The translations under genes and the position numbers were made by a program. 64,000 nt of DNA, from assembly GCA_017794825.1 (NCBI GenBank), contig CP051237.1, forward strand, positions 4,358,501-4,422,500. The letters are read 5' to 3'. Positions 1 to 8,394 of the stretch are shown piece by piece. Position 1 is the stretch's first letter. Each line of letters begins with the position of its first letter. The notes beneath the pieces were generated by a model. That model searched no databases, was not told the DNA's origin, and saw only the letters and a list, made by a program, of their open reading frames with translations. Origin of the DNA: Pararhizobium sp. Its GTDB lineage: Bacteria > Pseudomonadota > Alphaproteobacteria > Rhizobiales > Rhizobiaceae.

Positions 1-369
1 CTCATCGTTCACAACACCTATGTCGCAAGCCAGCACTTTGATGAGGATGTCGAGGCGACGAAGGCGTTGCATGAGCGCGGTTGGGTGTCGGATCTGGACG
101 TTGGCGGTGGAAACGTTGTCTACACGCTCGACGATGCGTCGGGCGCTCCGATCGAGGCCGATGAGGTCGTTGTCCTGTTTCAGAGGCCCGCCAGCGAACT
201 GCAGGATCGCGAGATACACCTTATGCCGAGAAGCCGTGGCGTGTTTGAATCGCAAGACGCAATCGCAACGGGACAATGGCTCGCCCGCATCAGCGTGAAA
301 GATGGCGATGCAGTGCTGTTTCGCGAGACCCGGCGCTTGATCGTCCGCACTCCGGGCGCAGGCCAATGA
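1..369 (+). CDS. fixH: FixH-family protein, cbb3 oxidase maturation (5' truncated by window)
   Basis: The frame is open from base 1 and shows the last 122 residues, so the start and the usual N-terminal membrane anchor lie outside the window. The visible part has the FixH/CcoH look: an N-Y-V-A-S-Q-H stretch close to the membrane, then a beta-rich periplasmic domain with W-hydrophobic strands and a C-terminal G-x-W-x-x-x-I-S-V-x-D-G motif. The family helps build the cbb3-type cytochrome c oxidase used at low oxygen. Its TGA overlaps the ATG of fixI in an ATGA junction, the usual fixGHIS arrangement. Family assignment is firm because of this context; the missing N-terminus could not be checked. 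Confidence 0.85.
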   Translation, partial: LIVHNTYVASQHFDEDVEATKALHERGWVSDLDVGGGNVVYTLDDASGAPIEADEVVVLFQRPASELQDREIHLMPRSRGVFESQDAIATGQWLARISVKDGDAVLFRETRRLIVRTPGAGQ

Positions 370-2672
370 GTTGTTGCGCCGCCGGAAGCGAGGCGTCCGC
401 TGAACTCGAGACGTTACGCGTCGCCGGGCAATCCGATGCGGAGTTGCGCGCGGCAAGCAGGTCGGTGGGCGATGGTCTCATGCAACTCGATCTTGCCGTG
501 CCCGGCGTTCACTGCGGCGGTTGTATACGGGCGGGTGAAAAAGGTTTGAAGAAGCTTCCGCTTGTCGACGATGCGAGGGTCAACCTCTCCACCAAGCGCG
601 TGCGCGTCGTCTGGCGCGAGGACGGCGCTCCCTCCGAGATAACCCATGAGCTGCGCGACCTCGGCTATGAAGCGCATGTTTTTGATTTCTCGAACGACAA
701 GAAAGACAAGACGCTTGGCGTCCTCCTGAGATCGCTGGCCGTCGCGGGGTTCGCCGCCGCCAACATCATGCTGTTGTCCGTTTCGGTCTGGTCGGGCGCC
801 GACGAGGCGACGCGTGACTTGTTTCACTGGATATCAGCTTTGATCGCCATTCCGGCGCTGGCCTATTCCGGACAGGTTTTCTATCGCTCCGCCTTTGCGG
901 CGTTGCGCAATGGCAGACTCAACATGGACGTTCCGATCACGCTTGCAGTGATCCTCGCCTTTGCGATGAGCCTTTACGAGACAATGCATTCGGGCGAGCG
1001 CGTCTATTTCGACGCGTCCGTAACGCTGATGTTCTTCCTGCTGATCGGACGCACTCTGGATCATGTGATGCGCGAGCAGGCGCGCAACGCGGTTGCCGGT
1101 CTTCGCAAGCTCGCGCCTGGCGGAGCCTCCATATTGAATGAAGATGGCGGTCGATCCTTCATCGAAACGGAAGCGATCGAGCCTGGCATGCATGTCCTGC
1201 TGGCTGCGGGAGATCGCGTCCCGGTCGACGGCCGGGTCGTCGTTGGAGAGAGCGACATGGACGCCTCGCTGGTGTCCGGGGAAAGCGCGCCGCTGCGCAT
1301 TTCACCCGGGTCGCTGATCCAGGCGGGAACGCTGAATCTCACCGGCCCCCTCACGATCGAGGCGACGTCTTCGGCCGGCGACTCTTTCCTCGCCGAGATG
1401 GTTCGACTGATGGAGGCGGCTGAAGGCGGCAAGGCGCGTTATCGCCGTATCGCAGACCGTGCTGCAGAAATCTATGCGCCCGCCGTTCATCTGGCGGCTT
1501 TGCTGGCCTTTGTCGGCTGGATGGTCGTTTCCGGAGAGTTCGGCCAATCGCTGTACATCGCCATAGCAGTGCTGATTATTACCTGTCCATGCGCGCTTGG
1601 TCTTGCGGTTCCTGTGGTCCAGGTGGTTGCTGCCGGTCGCCTGTTCAAGAACGGGATCATGGTCAAGGACGGGTCCGCTATGGAGCGCATGGCCGAGGCC
1701 GATATGGCCGTTTTCGACAAGACAGGCACGCTCACTATGGGCGAGCCGGTTCTGGTCAACGCACAGGATGTAGACCCGCATAGCCTCGCCATCGCCGCGG
1801 CCATCGGCCGGCATTCACGGCATCCGTTGGCGCGCGCCCTGTCAGACGCAGCGCCGCAGCGCGAAGATTTCACTGACAAACTCGAAGGATTGCGGGAAGC
1901 GCCTGGAAAGGGCGTCGAATGCGTTGTTGACGGCCGGACTTACCGTCTTGGGCGCGCCGAATGGGCGCTGGAGGAAGGCGATGACGAAGTCGCCGCAACG
2001 GCGACGACACAAGCCGTGCTCGGGGTGGACGGACGGTTTCTCGCGGTTTTCCTGTTCGAGGACCGGTTGCGTCCCGGAGCGGCCGAAACCGTTGCGACGC
2101 TCAAAAGCCGCGGGATCGATGTCGAGATCCTGTCGGGCGACAGGCTCGGCGCCGTCGAAAGGCTCGCCCGGTTGCTGGGTGTAGCGAGCTTCCGCGCCGG
2201 GGTACTGCCGTCAGGCAAGCAGGATCGCATTGCAGCGTTCGCTAGAGAAGGCCGCAAGGTGCTGATGGTCGGGGATGGGCTGAATGACGCTCCTGCGCTC
2301 AGTCGCGCGCATGTTTCCATGGCTCCGGCGACCGCCGCCGATGTCGGGCGCAACGCCGCGGATTTCGTCTTTCTGCATCGCGGCCTCGACGCTGTGGCAG
2401 TTGCGCTCGACACCTCGGTGCGCGCCGGCAGGCTTATCCGGCAGAACTTCGCCTTTGCGATCCTCTATAATCTGATCGCCATACCGACGGCTGTTCTGGG
2501 ATTCGCCAGCCCGCTGGTCGCTGCGATCGCGATGTCGTCCTCTTCCATCGTCGTCATCCTGAATTCGCTGCGCCTGCGCATGGGCTCCAGCGGATTGGTG
2601 GTTGCGCAAAAGCCTGTTGAGTCTACTGGACGGGAGGTTGCGAGGGTGTCAGGCGCAGGAGCAGGCGTTTGA
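366..2672 (+). CDS. fixI: Copper-translocating P1B-type ATPase FixI/CcoI
   Basis: A 768-residue heavy-metal P-type ATPase. The ATG at 366 overlaps the fixH stop and was preferred to an upstream in-frame start at 276 inside fixH. Visible in order: an N-terminal Cys pair, an HMA-like domain with C50-x-x-C53, several membrane helices, the membrane metal site C407-P-C409, the phosphorylation motif D451-K-T-G-T, an HP motif, and the hinge G-D-G-L-N-D near 636. FixI/CcoI moves copper across the inner membrane to supply the CuB centre of cbb3 oxidase. The neighbours fixH and fixS separate it from a detoxification CopA. Length is normal for the family. Confidence 0.95.
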   Translation: MSCCAAGSEASAELETLRVAGQSDAELRAASRSVGDGLMQLDLAVPGVHCGGCIRAGEKGLKKLPLVDDARVNLSTKRVRVVWREDGAPSEITHELRDLGYEAHVFDFSNDKKDKTLGVLLRSLAVAGFAAANIMLLSVSVWSGADEATRDLFHWISALIAIPALAYSGQVFYRSAFAALRNGRLNMDVPITLAVILAFAMSLYETMHSGERVYFDASVTLMFFLLIGRTLDHVMREQARNAVAGLRKLAPGGASILNEDGGRSFIETEAIEPGMHVLLAAGDRVPVDGRVVVGESDMDASLVSGESAPLRISPGSLIQAGTLNLTGPLTIEATSSAGDSFLAEMVRLMEAAEGGKARYRRIADRAAEIYAPAVHLAALLAFVGWMVVSGEFGQSLYIAIAVLIITCPCALGLAVPVVQVVAAGRLFKNGIMVKDGSAMERMAEADMAVFDKTGTLTMGEPVLVNAQDVDPHSLAIAAAIGRHSRHPLARALSDAAPQREDFTDKLEGLREAPGKGVECVVDGRTYRLGRAEWALEEGDDEVAATATTQAVLGVDGRFLAVFLFEDRLRPGAAETVATLKSRGIDVEILSGDRLGAVERLARLLGVASFRAGVLPSGKQDRIAAFAREGRKVLMVGDGLNDAPALSRAHVSMAPATAADVGRNAADFVFLHRGLDAVAVALDTSVRAGRLIRQNFAFAILYNLIAIPTAVLGFASPLVAAIAMSSSSIVVILNSLRLRMGSSGLVVAQKPVESTGREVARVSGAGAGV

Positions 2673-2896
2673 CGGGTCTCCTGTTCCTTATCCCGATCGC
2701 CCTGTTTCTTGGAGCGCTGGGACTGATCGCGTTTCTCTGGTCGATCAAAAGCGGTCAGTACGACGACTTGGAAGGCGCCGCTTATCGCATTCTGGATGAC
2801 GACAACGATCAGCCGAAAGACAGCGAAGGTGGTGCTACCCGCACACCGTACAAGTCAGCGGATGAGCGGGATCCTGAAGGCCGTCAATCACATTGA
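2669..2896 (+). CDS. fixS: cbb3-type oxidase assembly protein FixS/CcoS
   Basis: A 75-residue protein with one N-terminal membrane helix (about residues 3-24) followed by the family signature W-S-I-K-S-G-Q-Y-D-D-L-E-G-A-A-x-R-I-L. CcoS is needed to insert haem b and copper into the cbb3 oxidase. The start is a TTG whose last two bases belong to the fixI stop (TTGA), which implies translational coupling. The C-terminal tail (about 25 residues past D-D-D) is acidic and variable, as usual. The last 62 bases overlap the 3' end of the hydrolase gene on the other strand. Confidence 0.93.
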   Translation: MTGLLFLIPIALFLGALGLIAFLWSIKSGQYDDLEGAAYRILDDDNDQPKDSEGGATRTPYKSADERDPEGRQSH

Positions 2897-3662
2897 AATG
2901 GTGCCGGTCCGGTTCTTCAACGCTCGCCGTGGCTGCGCCCAGGCCGTTCCAGATATTGGCGAGCAATGCGTTCTGGCGCAGGAACTCCTGGCGTTCGCCG
3001 CCGCCAACCCAACAGACGAGTTGCGTTCCCGCAATCGGTTCGAGCAGCGCCGGGCTTTCCGTCAGCGCTTCCCTGCGGTCAATCTTCAGGATGTCGTTCA
3101 TTTCCGTCTGCATCAGAGGTCTGAGATCGTGCACGCCGCTGATCGAGACGACACGCTCGATGCGTGCGATGACGTCGCCGTCCAGCGGTGTGTTCTTGCA
3201 GACCATGCGCGAAACCAGGTGACCGCCGGCCGAGTGACCTGTCAGCCGTATGGGTCCCTCAATGCGCGAGGCGGCGAAGGCAATGGCTGTTCCTATTTCG
3301 GCTGTGATACCGGCGATGCGGATATCGGGGCACAGCGTGTAGCTCGGCATGGCGACGCTGAAGCCCTGTTCGAGAGCGCCGCGGGCAAGGTGTGACCAGG
3401 ACGCGTTGTCGAAAGCCTTCCAGTAGCCGCCATGAACGAAGACGGCGAGGCCGCGCGACGCGCCTTTCGGAAGAAAGATATCCAGTCGATTGCGTTCTCC
3501 CGGCCCGTAGGCGAGGTTGGCCTTGACCCTGCCGTCGCGCGCCAACTCGTCGCGGAAATTCCGGGCTTTGAGCGTCCAGGATGCGGGATAATCCTGTCCG
3601 CCGGGAATGTGGGGAACATTCGCGTAGGCGTCATCCCAATCCGAAATCTGGTGCATCAGCAT
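2835..3662 (-). CDS. Alpha/beta-hydrolase, kynurenine-formamidase-like
   Basis: About 275 residues with an alpha/beta-hydrolase fold. The oxyanion motif H-G-G-Y-W, the nucleophile elbow G-H-S-A-G-G-H and a C-terminal H-H-F-N-V-I-D-G-L catalytic His region match the BNA7/arylformamidase-type group, which hydrolyses N-formylkynurenine to kynurenine. That activity would feed anthranilate to the 27-39 kb pathway, but the link is only suggestive. The start is uncertain: the M-L-M-H-Q start at 3662 is favoured because sequence before it looks non-coding, but no good ribosome binding site is seen and a longer frame reaches 3773. The gene is convergent with fixS and overlaps its 3' end. A general carboxylesterase is the alternative. 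Confidence 0.7.
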   Translation of the reverse strand: MLMHQISDWDDAYANVPHIPGGQDYPASWTLKARNFRDELARDGRVKANLAYGPGERNRLDIFLPKGASRGLAVFVHGGYWKAFDNASWSHLARGALEQGFSVAMPSYTLCPDIRIAGITAEIGTAIAFAASRIEGPIRLTGHSAGGHLVSRMVCKNTPLDGDVIARIERVVSISGVHDLRPLMQTEMNDILKIDRREALTESPALLEPIAGTQLVCWVGGGERQEFLRQNALLANIWNGLGAATASVEEPDRHHFNVIDGLQDPAHPLTCTVCG

Positions 3663-3858
3663 GGCGGCGTGCGGCTCCCGTTTCCTGTCGCGGCATTGCA
3701 ATTGACGCGTAATACACAAATCGGCGGACAAATGCACGTTCACGGCGCGCCTGGCGCGAATGCGCGTCGTCATTCACTGCAACAAAATTCCCCGCGGGCG
3801 CCTTGCAACGATCTGCGCCCGGTGTGATACACGGTCTACCGAATTGCGAGGGTCAGAG

Positions 3859-4095
3859 ATGAACTGTGTTTTCGTGCAATTGCAATGCCATCCGGGCAAG
3901 GCCTACGCCGTAGCCGACGCGCTTTACGAGCGCGAAATCATTTCGGAGCTTTATTCTACATCCGGAGAGTTCGATCTCCTTATGAAGATCTACGTTCCGA
4001 AGGGCGAGGATATCGGCAAGTACATCCACGACAACGTGCTGGACATCAACGGAATCGCCCGTTCGCTCACCACGATGACATTCACTGCATTCTGA
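3859..4095 (+). CDS. Stand-alone Lrp/AsnC ligand-binding (RAM) domain protein
   Basis: 78 residues corresponding only to the C-terminal effector-binding RAM domain of Lrp/AsnC regulators. It starts with a V-F-V-Q-L-Q-C-H-P-G-K strand and has the S-G-E-F-D-L-L-M-K-I turn and a closing R-S-L-T-T-M-T-F strand. No helix-turn-helix is present, so it should not bind DNA alone. Such small proteins oligomerise and bind amino acids, or modulate full-length Lrp proteins. It lies 13 bases upstream of the ferredoxin reductase gene, in the same direction and probably in the same transcript. Function is otherwise unknown. Confidence 0.8.
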   Translation: MNCVFVQLQCHPGKAYAVADALYEREIISELYSTSGEFDLLMKIYVPKGEDIGKYIHDNVLDINGIARSLTTMTFTAF

Positions 4096-4108
4096 TCGGA
4101 ACCTGACC

Positions 4109-5269
4109 ATGAGCGATAACCCGATCGTCATCGTCGGCGCAGGCCAGTGCGGCCAGAAAGCGGCTGAAACCCTGCGGCAGCAGGGCTTTGAGGGCGGGAT
4201 CATCCTTGTCGGCGACGAGGCGCATCCGCCGTATCAGAGACCACCGCTTTCCAAGGCCTATCTCAAGGGCGAACTCGAAGCTTCGCGTTTGTTTCTCAAG
4301 GCCGATGACTTTTACGAAAAGTCCGATATCGAGCTGAAATTGTCGTCTCCGGTCGCGTCAATCGATCCGGCGGAACACACGGTTAAACTCGCAAGCGGTG
4401 AAACCATCGCCTATTCGAAGCTGCTTCTCGCCACGGGAACGAAGGCGCGTGACATCAGACTGCCCGGGACCGATCTGAACGGCGTCTACACGCTTCGCAA
4501 TATCAACGATGTGGACCGGATTTCCGAGCTCCTGAATCCGGACATGCGAATCGTCATCATCGGCGGCGGATATATCGGACTGGAGGTCGCCTCGGCATTG
4601 CGCGCGCGCGGTAATCCGGTCACGGTTCTCGAAGGCGCTGACCGGATCATGCAGCGCGTCGTAAGCCCTGATCTTTCCGCTTTCTTCCACGCACTGCATA
4701 CGGAAATGGGCGTCACGATAAAGACGCAAGCGCGGCTGGCCGCTCTCGAAGGCTCAGAACGCGTCGAGGCGGTTCGGCTGGAGAATGGCGACGCCATTCC
4801 GGCGGATCTGGTTCTCGTGGCCGTCGGAGCGCTTCCCGTCACGGACCTTGCAGAACAGGCAGGCATCGCTGTCGACAATGGCGTCACTGTCGACGGCCAA
4901 TGCCGGACATCCGCCGCAGACGTCTACGCAGCGGGCGATTGCGCGTCATTCTTTTCAAAGCGCTATGGCCGCCACATCCGGCTCGAAAGTGTTCAGAACG
5001 CAATCGATCAGGGCAAGCACGCGGCCATGGCGATGCTTGCAGAGCAACCGGATTACGATCCCGTTCCATGGTTCTGGTCGGATCAGTATGACGTCAAATT
5101 GCAGATCGCCGGCCTCAATCAGGGCTATGACAGGGCGGAACTGGAAGGCGGAGTGGACGACCGTTCCTTCGCCGTTCGCTATTTCCTTGGCGATAAACTC
5201 CTGTGCGTGGACGCGGTGAACATGGCGCGCGCCCACATGTTGGCGCGCCGGGAGCTGTCATCCGGCTGA
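4109..5269 (+). CDS. FAD/NAD(P)H-dependent ferredoxin reductase (rhodocoxin/putidaredoxin reductase type)
   Basis: 386 residues with the three-part class of FAD pyridine nucleotide-disulfide oxidoreductases that lack a redox disulfide. The FAD-binding G-A-G-Q-C-G motif is at residues 10-15, followed by the family-specific P-P-Y-Q-R-P-P-L-S-K. A second dinucleotide fold, I-I-G-G-G-Y-I-G near residue 152, binds NAD(P)H, and Y-A-A-G-D-C (D277) contacts FAD. Homologues pass electrons from NADH to a 2Fe-2S ferredoxin serving a cytochrome P450 or a ring hydroxylase. No ferredoxin or oxygenase partner is next to it, so its redox partner is unknown. It ends 6 bases from the convergent tauC stop. Confidence 0.88.
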   Translation: MSDNPIVIVGAGQCGQKAAETLRQQGFEGGIILVGDEAHPPYQRPPLSKAYLKGELEASRLFLKADDFYEKSDIELKLSSPVASIDPAEHTVKLASGETIAYSKLLLATGTKARDIRLPGTDLNGVYTLRNINDVDRISELLNPDMRIVIIGGGYIGLEVASALRARGNPVTVLEGADRIMQRVVSPDLSAFFHALHTEMGVTIKTQARLAALEGSERVEAVRLENGDAIPADLVLVAVGALPVTDLAEQAGIAVDNGVTVDGQCRTSAADVYAAGDCASFFSKRYGRHIRLESVQNAIDQGKHAAMAMLAEQPDYDPVPWFWSDQYDVKLQIAGLNQGYDRAELEGGVDDRSFAVRYFLGDKLLCVDAVNMARAHMLARRELSSG

Positions 5270-5275
5270 TTCCAT

Positions 5276-6142
5276 TCAGCCCTTGCCCTTCCAGGGAATC
5301 AGCCAGCGCTCAAGATAGCGCATCAGTATCTCGATGATATAGCCGATGATGCCGATGATGATGATGCCGATGACCACGGTGTCCGTTTGCAGGAAGTTCT
5401 TGGCGATCATGATCATGGAGCCCACGCCGCGGTCGGCGGCGACGAGTTCGGCCGCGACGACCGTGCCCCAGCACACGCCCATGGATGTGCGCAGCCCCGT
5501 GAAGATCTCGGGCAGCGCGTTGGGCAGGATGACGTGTCTGAGAATCTGCGCCTTGGACGCGCCGAGCGAGTAGGCGGCGTGGACCTTCGATATCCGCACG
5601 CTGGAGACGCCTGAGCGCGCCGCGATCGTCATGATGAACAGCGACGCCAGGAACAGCAGGAATATCTTCGCCGTCTCGTCGATGCCGAACCACAGGATGA
5701 TCAGCGGAATGAGCGCAAGCGGCGGGATCGGTCGCATGAATTCGACGACCGGATCGAACAGGCCGCGCGCCACCGAGGAAAGGCCCATGGCGAAGCCCAG
5801 CGGAATTCCGACGAGGGCGCCGAAGAAAACGCCGGACAGCACCCGGAACACGCTGATGCCGACATGTTCCCACAAGGGCACGCCGCGAAATCCTTCGGTG
5901 ACGAGCAGGTAGATCCGGTTCCAGGTGCCGCCAATCGTCGGCCAGTAGAATGGCTCCACCATGCCGGCGATCGACGTCAGCACCCACAGCGCGCCAAGCC
6001 CGAAAACGATGATGATGCTGTAAAAGCGTCCTGAATTGACTGCGCTCGCATCGCCGAACTTCGCCGTCTTCTGCCGGGTGAACGCGTTGTCGGCGAGACC
6101 CAGCCATATGGCGATATCGGAAGGTTCTTTCTTTTCGGACAT
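5276..6142 (-). CDS. tauC: Taurine/sulfonate ABC transporter permease (TauC/SsuC family)
   Basis: 288-residue inner-membrane permease with about six helices and the binding-protein-dependent transport signature E-L-V-A-A-D-R-G-V-G-S-M-I in its C-terminal half. It is the last gene of a tauA-tauB-tauC run on the minus strand, 4 bases after tauB. The family also carries alkanesulfonates, nitrate and thiamine precursors; taurine or a related sulfonate is inferred from xsc and tauR immediately upstream. The hydrophilic start (about 25 residues before the first helix) is longer than in E. coli TauC. Start codon taken at 6142. Confidence 0.88.
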   Translation of the reverse strand: MSEKKEPSDIAIWLGLADNAFTRQKTAKFGDASAVNSGRFYSIIIVFGLGALWVLTSIAGMVEPFYWPTIGGTWNRIYLLVTEGFRGVPLWEHVGISVFRVLSGVFFGALVGIPLGFAMGLSSVARGLFDPVVEFMRPIPPLALIPLIILWFGIDETAKIFLLFLASLFIMTIAARSGVSSVRISKVHAAYSLGASKAQILRHVILPNALPEIFTGLRTSMGVCWGTVVAAELVAADRGVGSMIMIAKNFLQTDTVVIGIIIIGIIGYIIEILMRYLERWLIPWKGKG

Positions 6143-6146
6143 GTCC

Positions 6147-6947
6147 CTATCCTGTCGCCTGTCCCATGATTTCCTCTTCCATCTCCCAGATCATGGACAG
6201 GATTTCCTCACGCCTTGCCACGAATTCGGACCCGGCCTTGATGTCGCGCGGGCTCTTTGTCATGCCCTGATCAGCGAAGGGCAGTTCATAGATCTTTTCA
6301 ATGCGTCCGGGACGCGGCGCCATCACGATCAGTTTTTCGCCGAGGAACAGCGCTTCCTCGACCGAATGGGTGATCAGGACGATGGTCTTTCCGGTTTCTT
6401 TCCAGAGCTTCAGCACGAGGCCTTGCATCTTCTCGCGCGTCAGGGCGTCGAGGGCGCCGAGCGGCTCGTCCATCAGGATCACGTCCGGATCGTTGGCAAG
6501 ACATCGGGCCAGGGCTACGCGTTGTTGCATGCCTCCGGACAGCTGATAGACCGGCTTCTGGCCGAAATCGGCGAGACCGACCGTCGCCAGCAGATGCTTG
6601 ACCTTGTCGCGCGTCTCGGCCCGCGGCTTGCCTGCCATGTTCGGGCCGAAGGCGACGTTGTCGGCGACAGTCAGCCATTCGAACAGCGCGCCCTGCTGGA
6701 AGACCATGCCGCGTTCGGAGCCCGGTCCCCGCACGACATGGCCGTTCAGCCGGACTTCCCCGGCCGTCGGCGCAAGGAAACCGGCGATGATGTTCAGCAA
6801 CGTCGTCTTGCCGCATCCGGACGGACCGAGGACAGAGACGAGTTCGCCTTCGCGAATATCCAGGTTCACGTTCTCAAGGGCGTGGACTTCTCCACCCCCC
6901 GTCAGCGTAAAGACCATGGACACGCCATCGATGGTGATGCCGGACAT
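6147..6947 (-). CDS. tauB: Taurine/sulfonate ABC transporter ATP-binding protein
   Basis: 266 residues with all nucleotide-binding motifs: Walker A G-P-S-G-C-G-K-T-T near residue 43, Q-loop, signature Q-L-S-G-G-M-Q-Q-R, Walker B V-I-L-M-D-E-P and the switch His in I-T-H-S-V-E-E-A. The C-terminus carries an extra 40 residues with an acidic M-E-E-E tail, common in the TauB/SsuB group. It energises uptake by tauA and tauC, between which it lies. A perfect inverted repeat separates it from tauA, so it may be made at lower level than the binding protein. Confidence 0.9.
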   Translation of the reverse strand: MSGITIDGVSMVFTLTGGGEVHALENVNLDIREGELVSVLGPSGCGKTTLLNIIAGFLAPTAGEVRLNGHVVRGPGSERGMVFQQGALFEWLTVADNVAFGPNMAGKPRAETRDKVKHLLATVGLADFGQKPVYQLSGGMQQRVALARCLANDPDVILMDEPLGALDALTREKMQGLVLKLWKETGKTIVLITHSVEEALFLGEKLIVMAPRPGRIEKIYELPFADQGMTKSPRDIKAGSEFVARREEILSMIWEMEEEIMGQATG

Positions 6948-6980
6948 CGCTTGCTCCTGGCCGGTTCGGGAGAGGTGGAG

Positions 6981-7001
6981 GGGAGCCGTGTCACGGCTCC
7001 C
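6981..7001 (-). terminator. Intra-operon stem-loop after tauA
   Basis: Inverted repeat GGGAGCCGTG (6981-6990) and CACGGCTCCC (6992-7001), perfect apart from the central base, which gives a 9-bp stem with a three-base loop. It lies 17 bases after the tauA stop, between tauA and tauB, with no U-run. It most likely acts as a partial terminator or 3' stabiliser that raises binding-protein mRNA over transporter mRNA. Confidence 0.65.
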
Positions 7002-7018
7002 GCGGCGTCGATCGTCGA

Positions 7019-8005
7019 CTATGGAAGGTAGTTCGGATCGATGAACTCTTCGTAGCTGTCGAGCGCTTCGTCCATTCCGCCGGCGGCGACCATGACGTCG
7101 GCGACGCCTTTGGTCATTTCCTGAACCCCGCCGCCCATCCAGTTCTTGCTCTTCTGGTCTTCGGCTGTCGGGAACCCGAAATTGGCGATCATGTCCTTGG
7201 TCGCCTGCGCGTCCATGCCGGACGCCTGGGCGATCACCGGCAGGGCCTCGTCCGGATTGGCCTTGTAGGCTTCGTTCGCCTTCTCGGTCACGTCGAGGAA
7301 TTTCTCGACGAGATCGGGATGTTCTGTGGCGAACTCGTTGGTGACCGTGATGATGTCGAACGTGTTGATGCCGACGGCTTCCTGTTCCGCGCCAGTCATC
7401 AGCGGCTTGCCGAATTCACGCATGCGGGTCAACGCGCCGCCAAAGCCGCAGGCCATGACGACATCGCCGCGCGCCAGCGCAACCGCGCCGTCCGGCGGGT
7501 TCATCTGCACCAGATTGACGTTGTTCACGTCCACGCCAAGGTGATCGAGGGTCTTCAGCAATTTGTAATGCGTGACGTTGCCGATCGGCGTCGCCACCTT
7601 CTTGCCTTCGAGTTCCTTCGCGTTTTCCTTGGTGATGCCCGCGTCGTCGCGCACGATGCAATTGTCGTTTTCTGCATAGGTGACTGCGATGCCGACCAGT
7701 TTGAGCGGCGCGCCGGTGCTCACGCCGACAACGAACGGAACGAAGCCCTGGCTGTAGGCGATCTGGACGTCGCCGGAAACCATGGCCTGGGTCATTTCGT
7801 TGCCGTTTCCGAAGGCGCGCCAGTTCACCTTGACGCCCATTTCCTCGTCATAGGTTCCTTTCATCTGGGCGACCTGGTTGGCAGTTGGCCACTCCAGGAA
7901 GTAGGCGACGGTGATCTCATCCATAGCGGAGGCGCCTGGTATGGATGCGGTGGCCGATATCATCGCTCCGGCGGCGATTGCGGCGAGTTTCAACTTTAAG
8001 GACAT
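7019..8005 (-). CDS. tauA: Taurine ABC transporter substrate-binding protein
   Basis: 328-residue periplasmic binding protein of the TauA/SsuA/NMT1 family. A signal peptide with charged start K-L-K-L, hydrophobic core and A-S-A cleavage near residue 27 is visible. The mature protein begins D-E-I-T-V-A-Y-F-L-E-W-P-T-A-N-Q, where the family has its ligand-contacting loop, and includes G-I-A-V-T-Y-A-E-N-D-N-C and K-K-V-A-T-P-I-G-N hinge strands. Substrate is inferred as taurine or a methylated relative, because xsc lies immediately upstream and tauR beyond it. First gene of the tauABC operon; its promoter must lie in 8006-8394. Confidence 0.88.
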   Translation of the reverse strand: MSLKLKLAAIAAGAMISATASIPGASAMDEITVAYFLEWPTANQVAQMKGTYDEEMGVKVNWRAFGNGNEMTQAMVSGDVQIAYSQGFVPFVVGVSTGAPLKLVGIAVTYAENDNCIVRDDAGITKENAKELEGKKVATPIGNVTHYKLLKTLDHLGVDVNNVNLVQMNPPDGAVALARGDVVMACGFGGALTRMREFGKPLMTGAEQEAVGINTFDIITVTNEFATEHPDLVEKFLDVTEKANEAYKANPDEALPVIAQASGMDAQATKDMIANFGFPTAEDQKSKNWMGGGVQEMTKGVADVMVAAGGMDEALDSYEEFIDPNYLP

Positions 8006-8394
8006 TTTATTCCCCTTTGATTGTTATGGAGGCGACCGGTTGATCCGGTTTCTTCAAACTGTACAGGTACAGTATCAAGCGCTGTCAGCGCACTGCAATA
8101 TTCCGCGAAAACGGTCTGAGGTCCAGTATCCATTAACGCGACTGCGCCAGGTCCATTAGGCCGCAATAGAAAGCGCCAAAGGTAGTGCCAGCCCTGACTC
8201 CTGCTTGGCGCCAGTCGCGATACAATGTTGAAATAGTCGTTTGAATACAGGCGTTTTGGCCTGCCTAATCCTTTGGTCGAACGCAACTGGCGCCTAATTC
8301 GAAATGAAAGGCAGGTCCGGGTTGCGCCATGTCGCATTGCAACTGCAACGCTGGATTTCTCCAGCATTCAGCGTCTTTTGGCTGCGTGTCGTGG
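8006..8394 (-). promoter_or_regulatory. Control region upstream of tauA with GGTCCA repeats
   Basis: This 389-base stretch between the xsc stop and the tauA start holds no convincing gene. AGGTCCA occurs as a direct repeat at 8119-8125 and 8149-8155. On the minus strand the first reads CTGGACCTCA, one base away from CTGGACYTAA, the TauR box I recall from Rhodobacter capsulatus. A CAGGTACAG element near 8064 is a weaker relative. These are candidate TauR sites driving tauABC; the transcription start was not identified. Confidence 0.5.

Noticed and set aside
2796..3395. Plus-strand frame beyond fixS
   Set aside because: Covers the antisense of the hydrolase gene; composition is shadow-like and no domain is seen.
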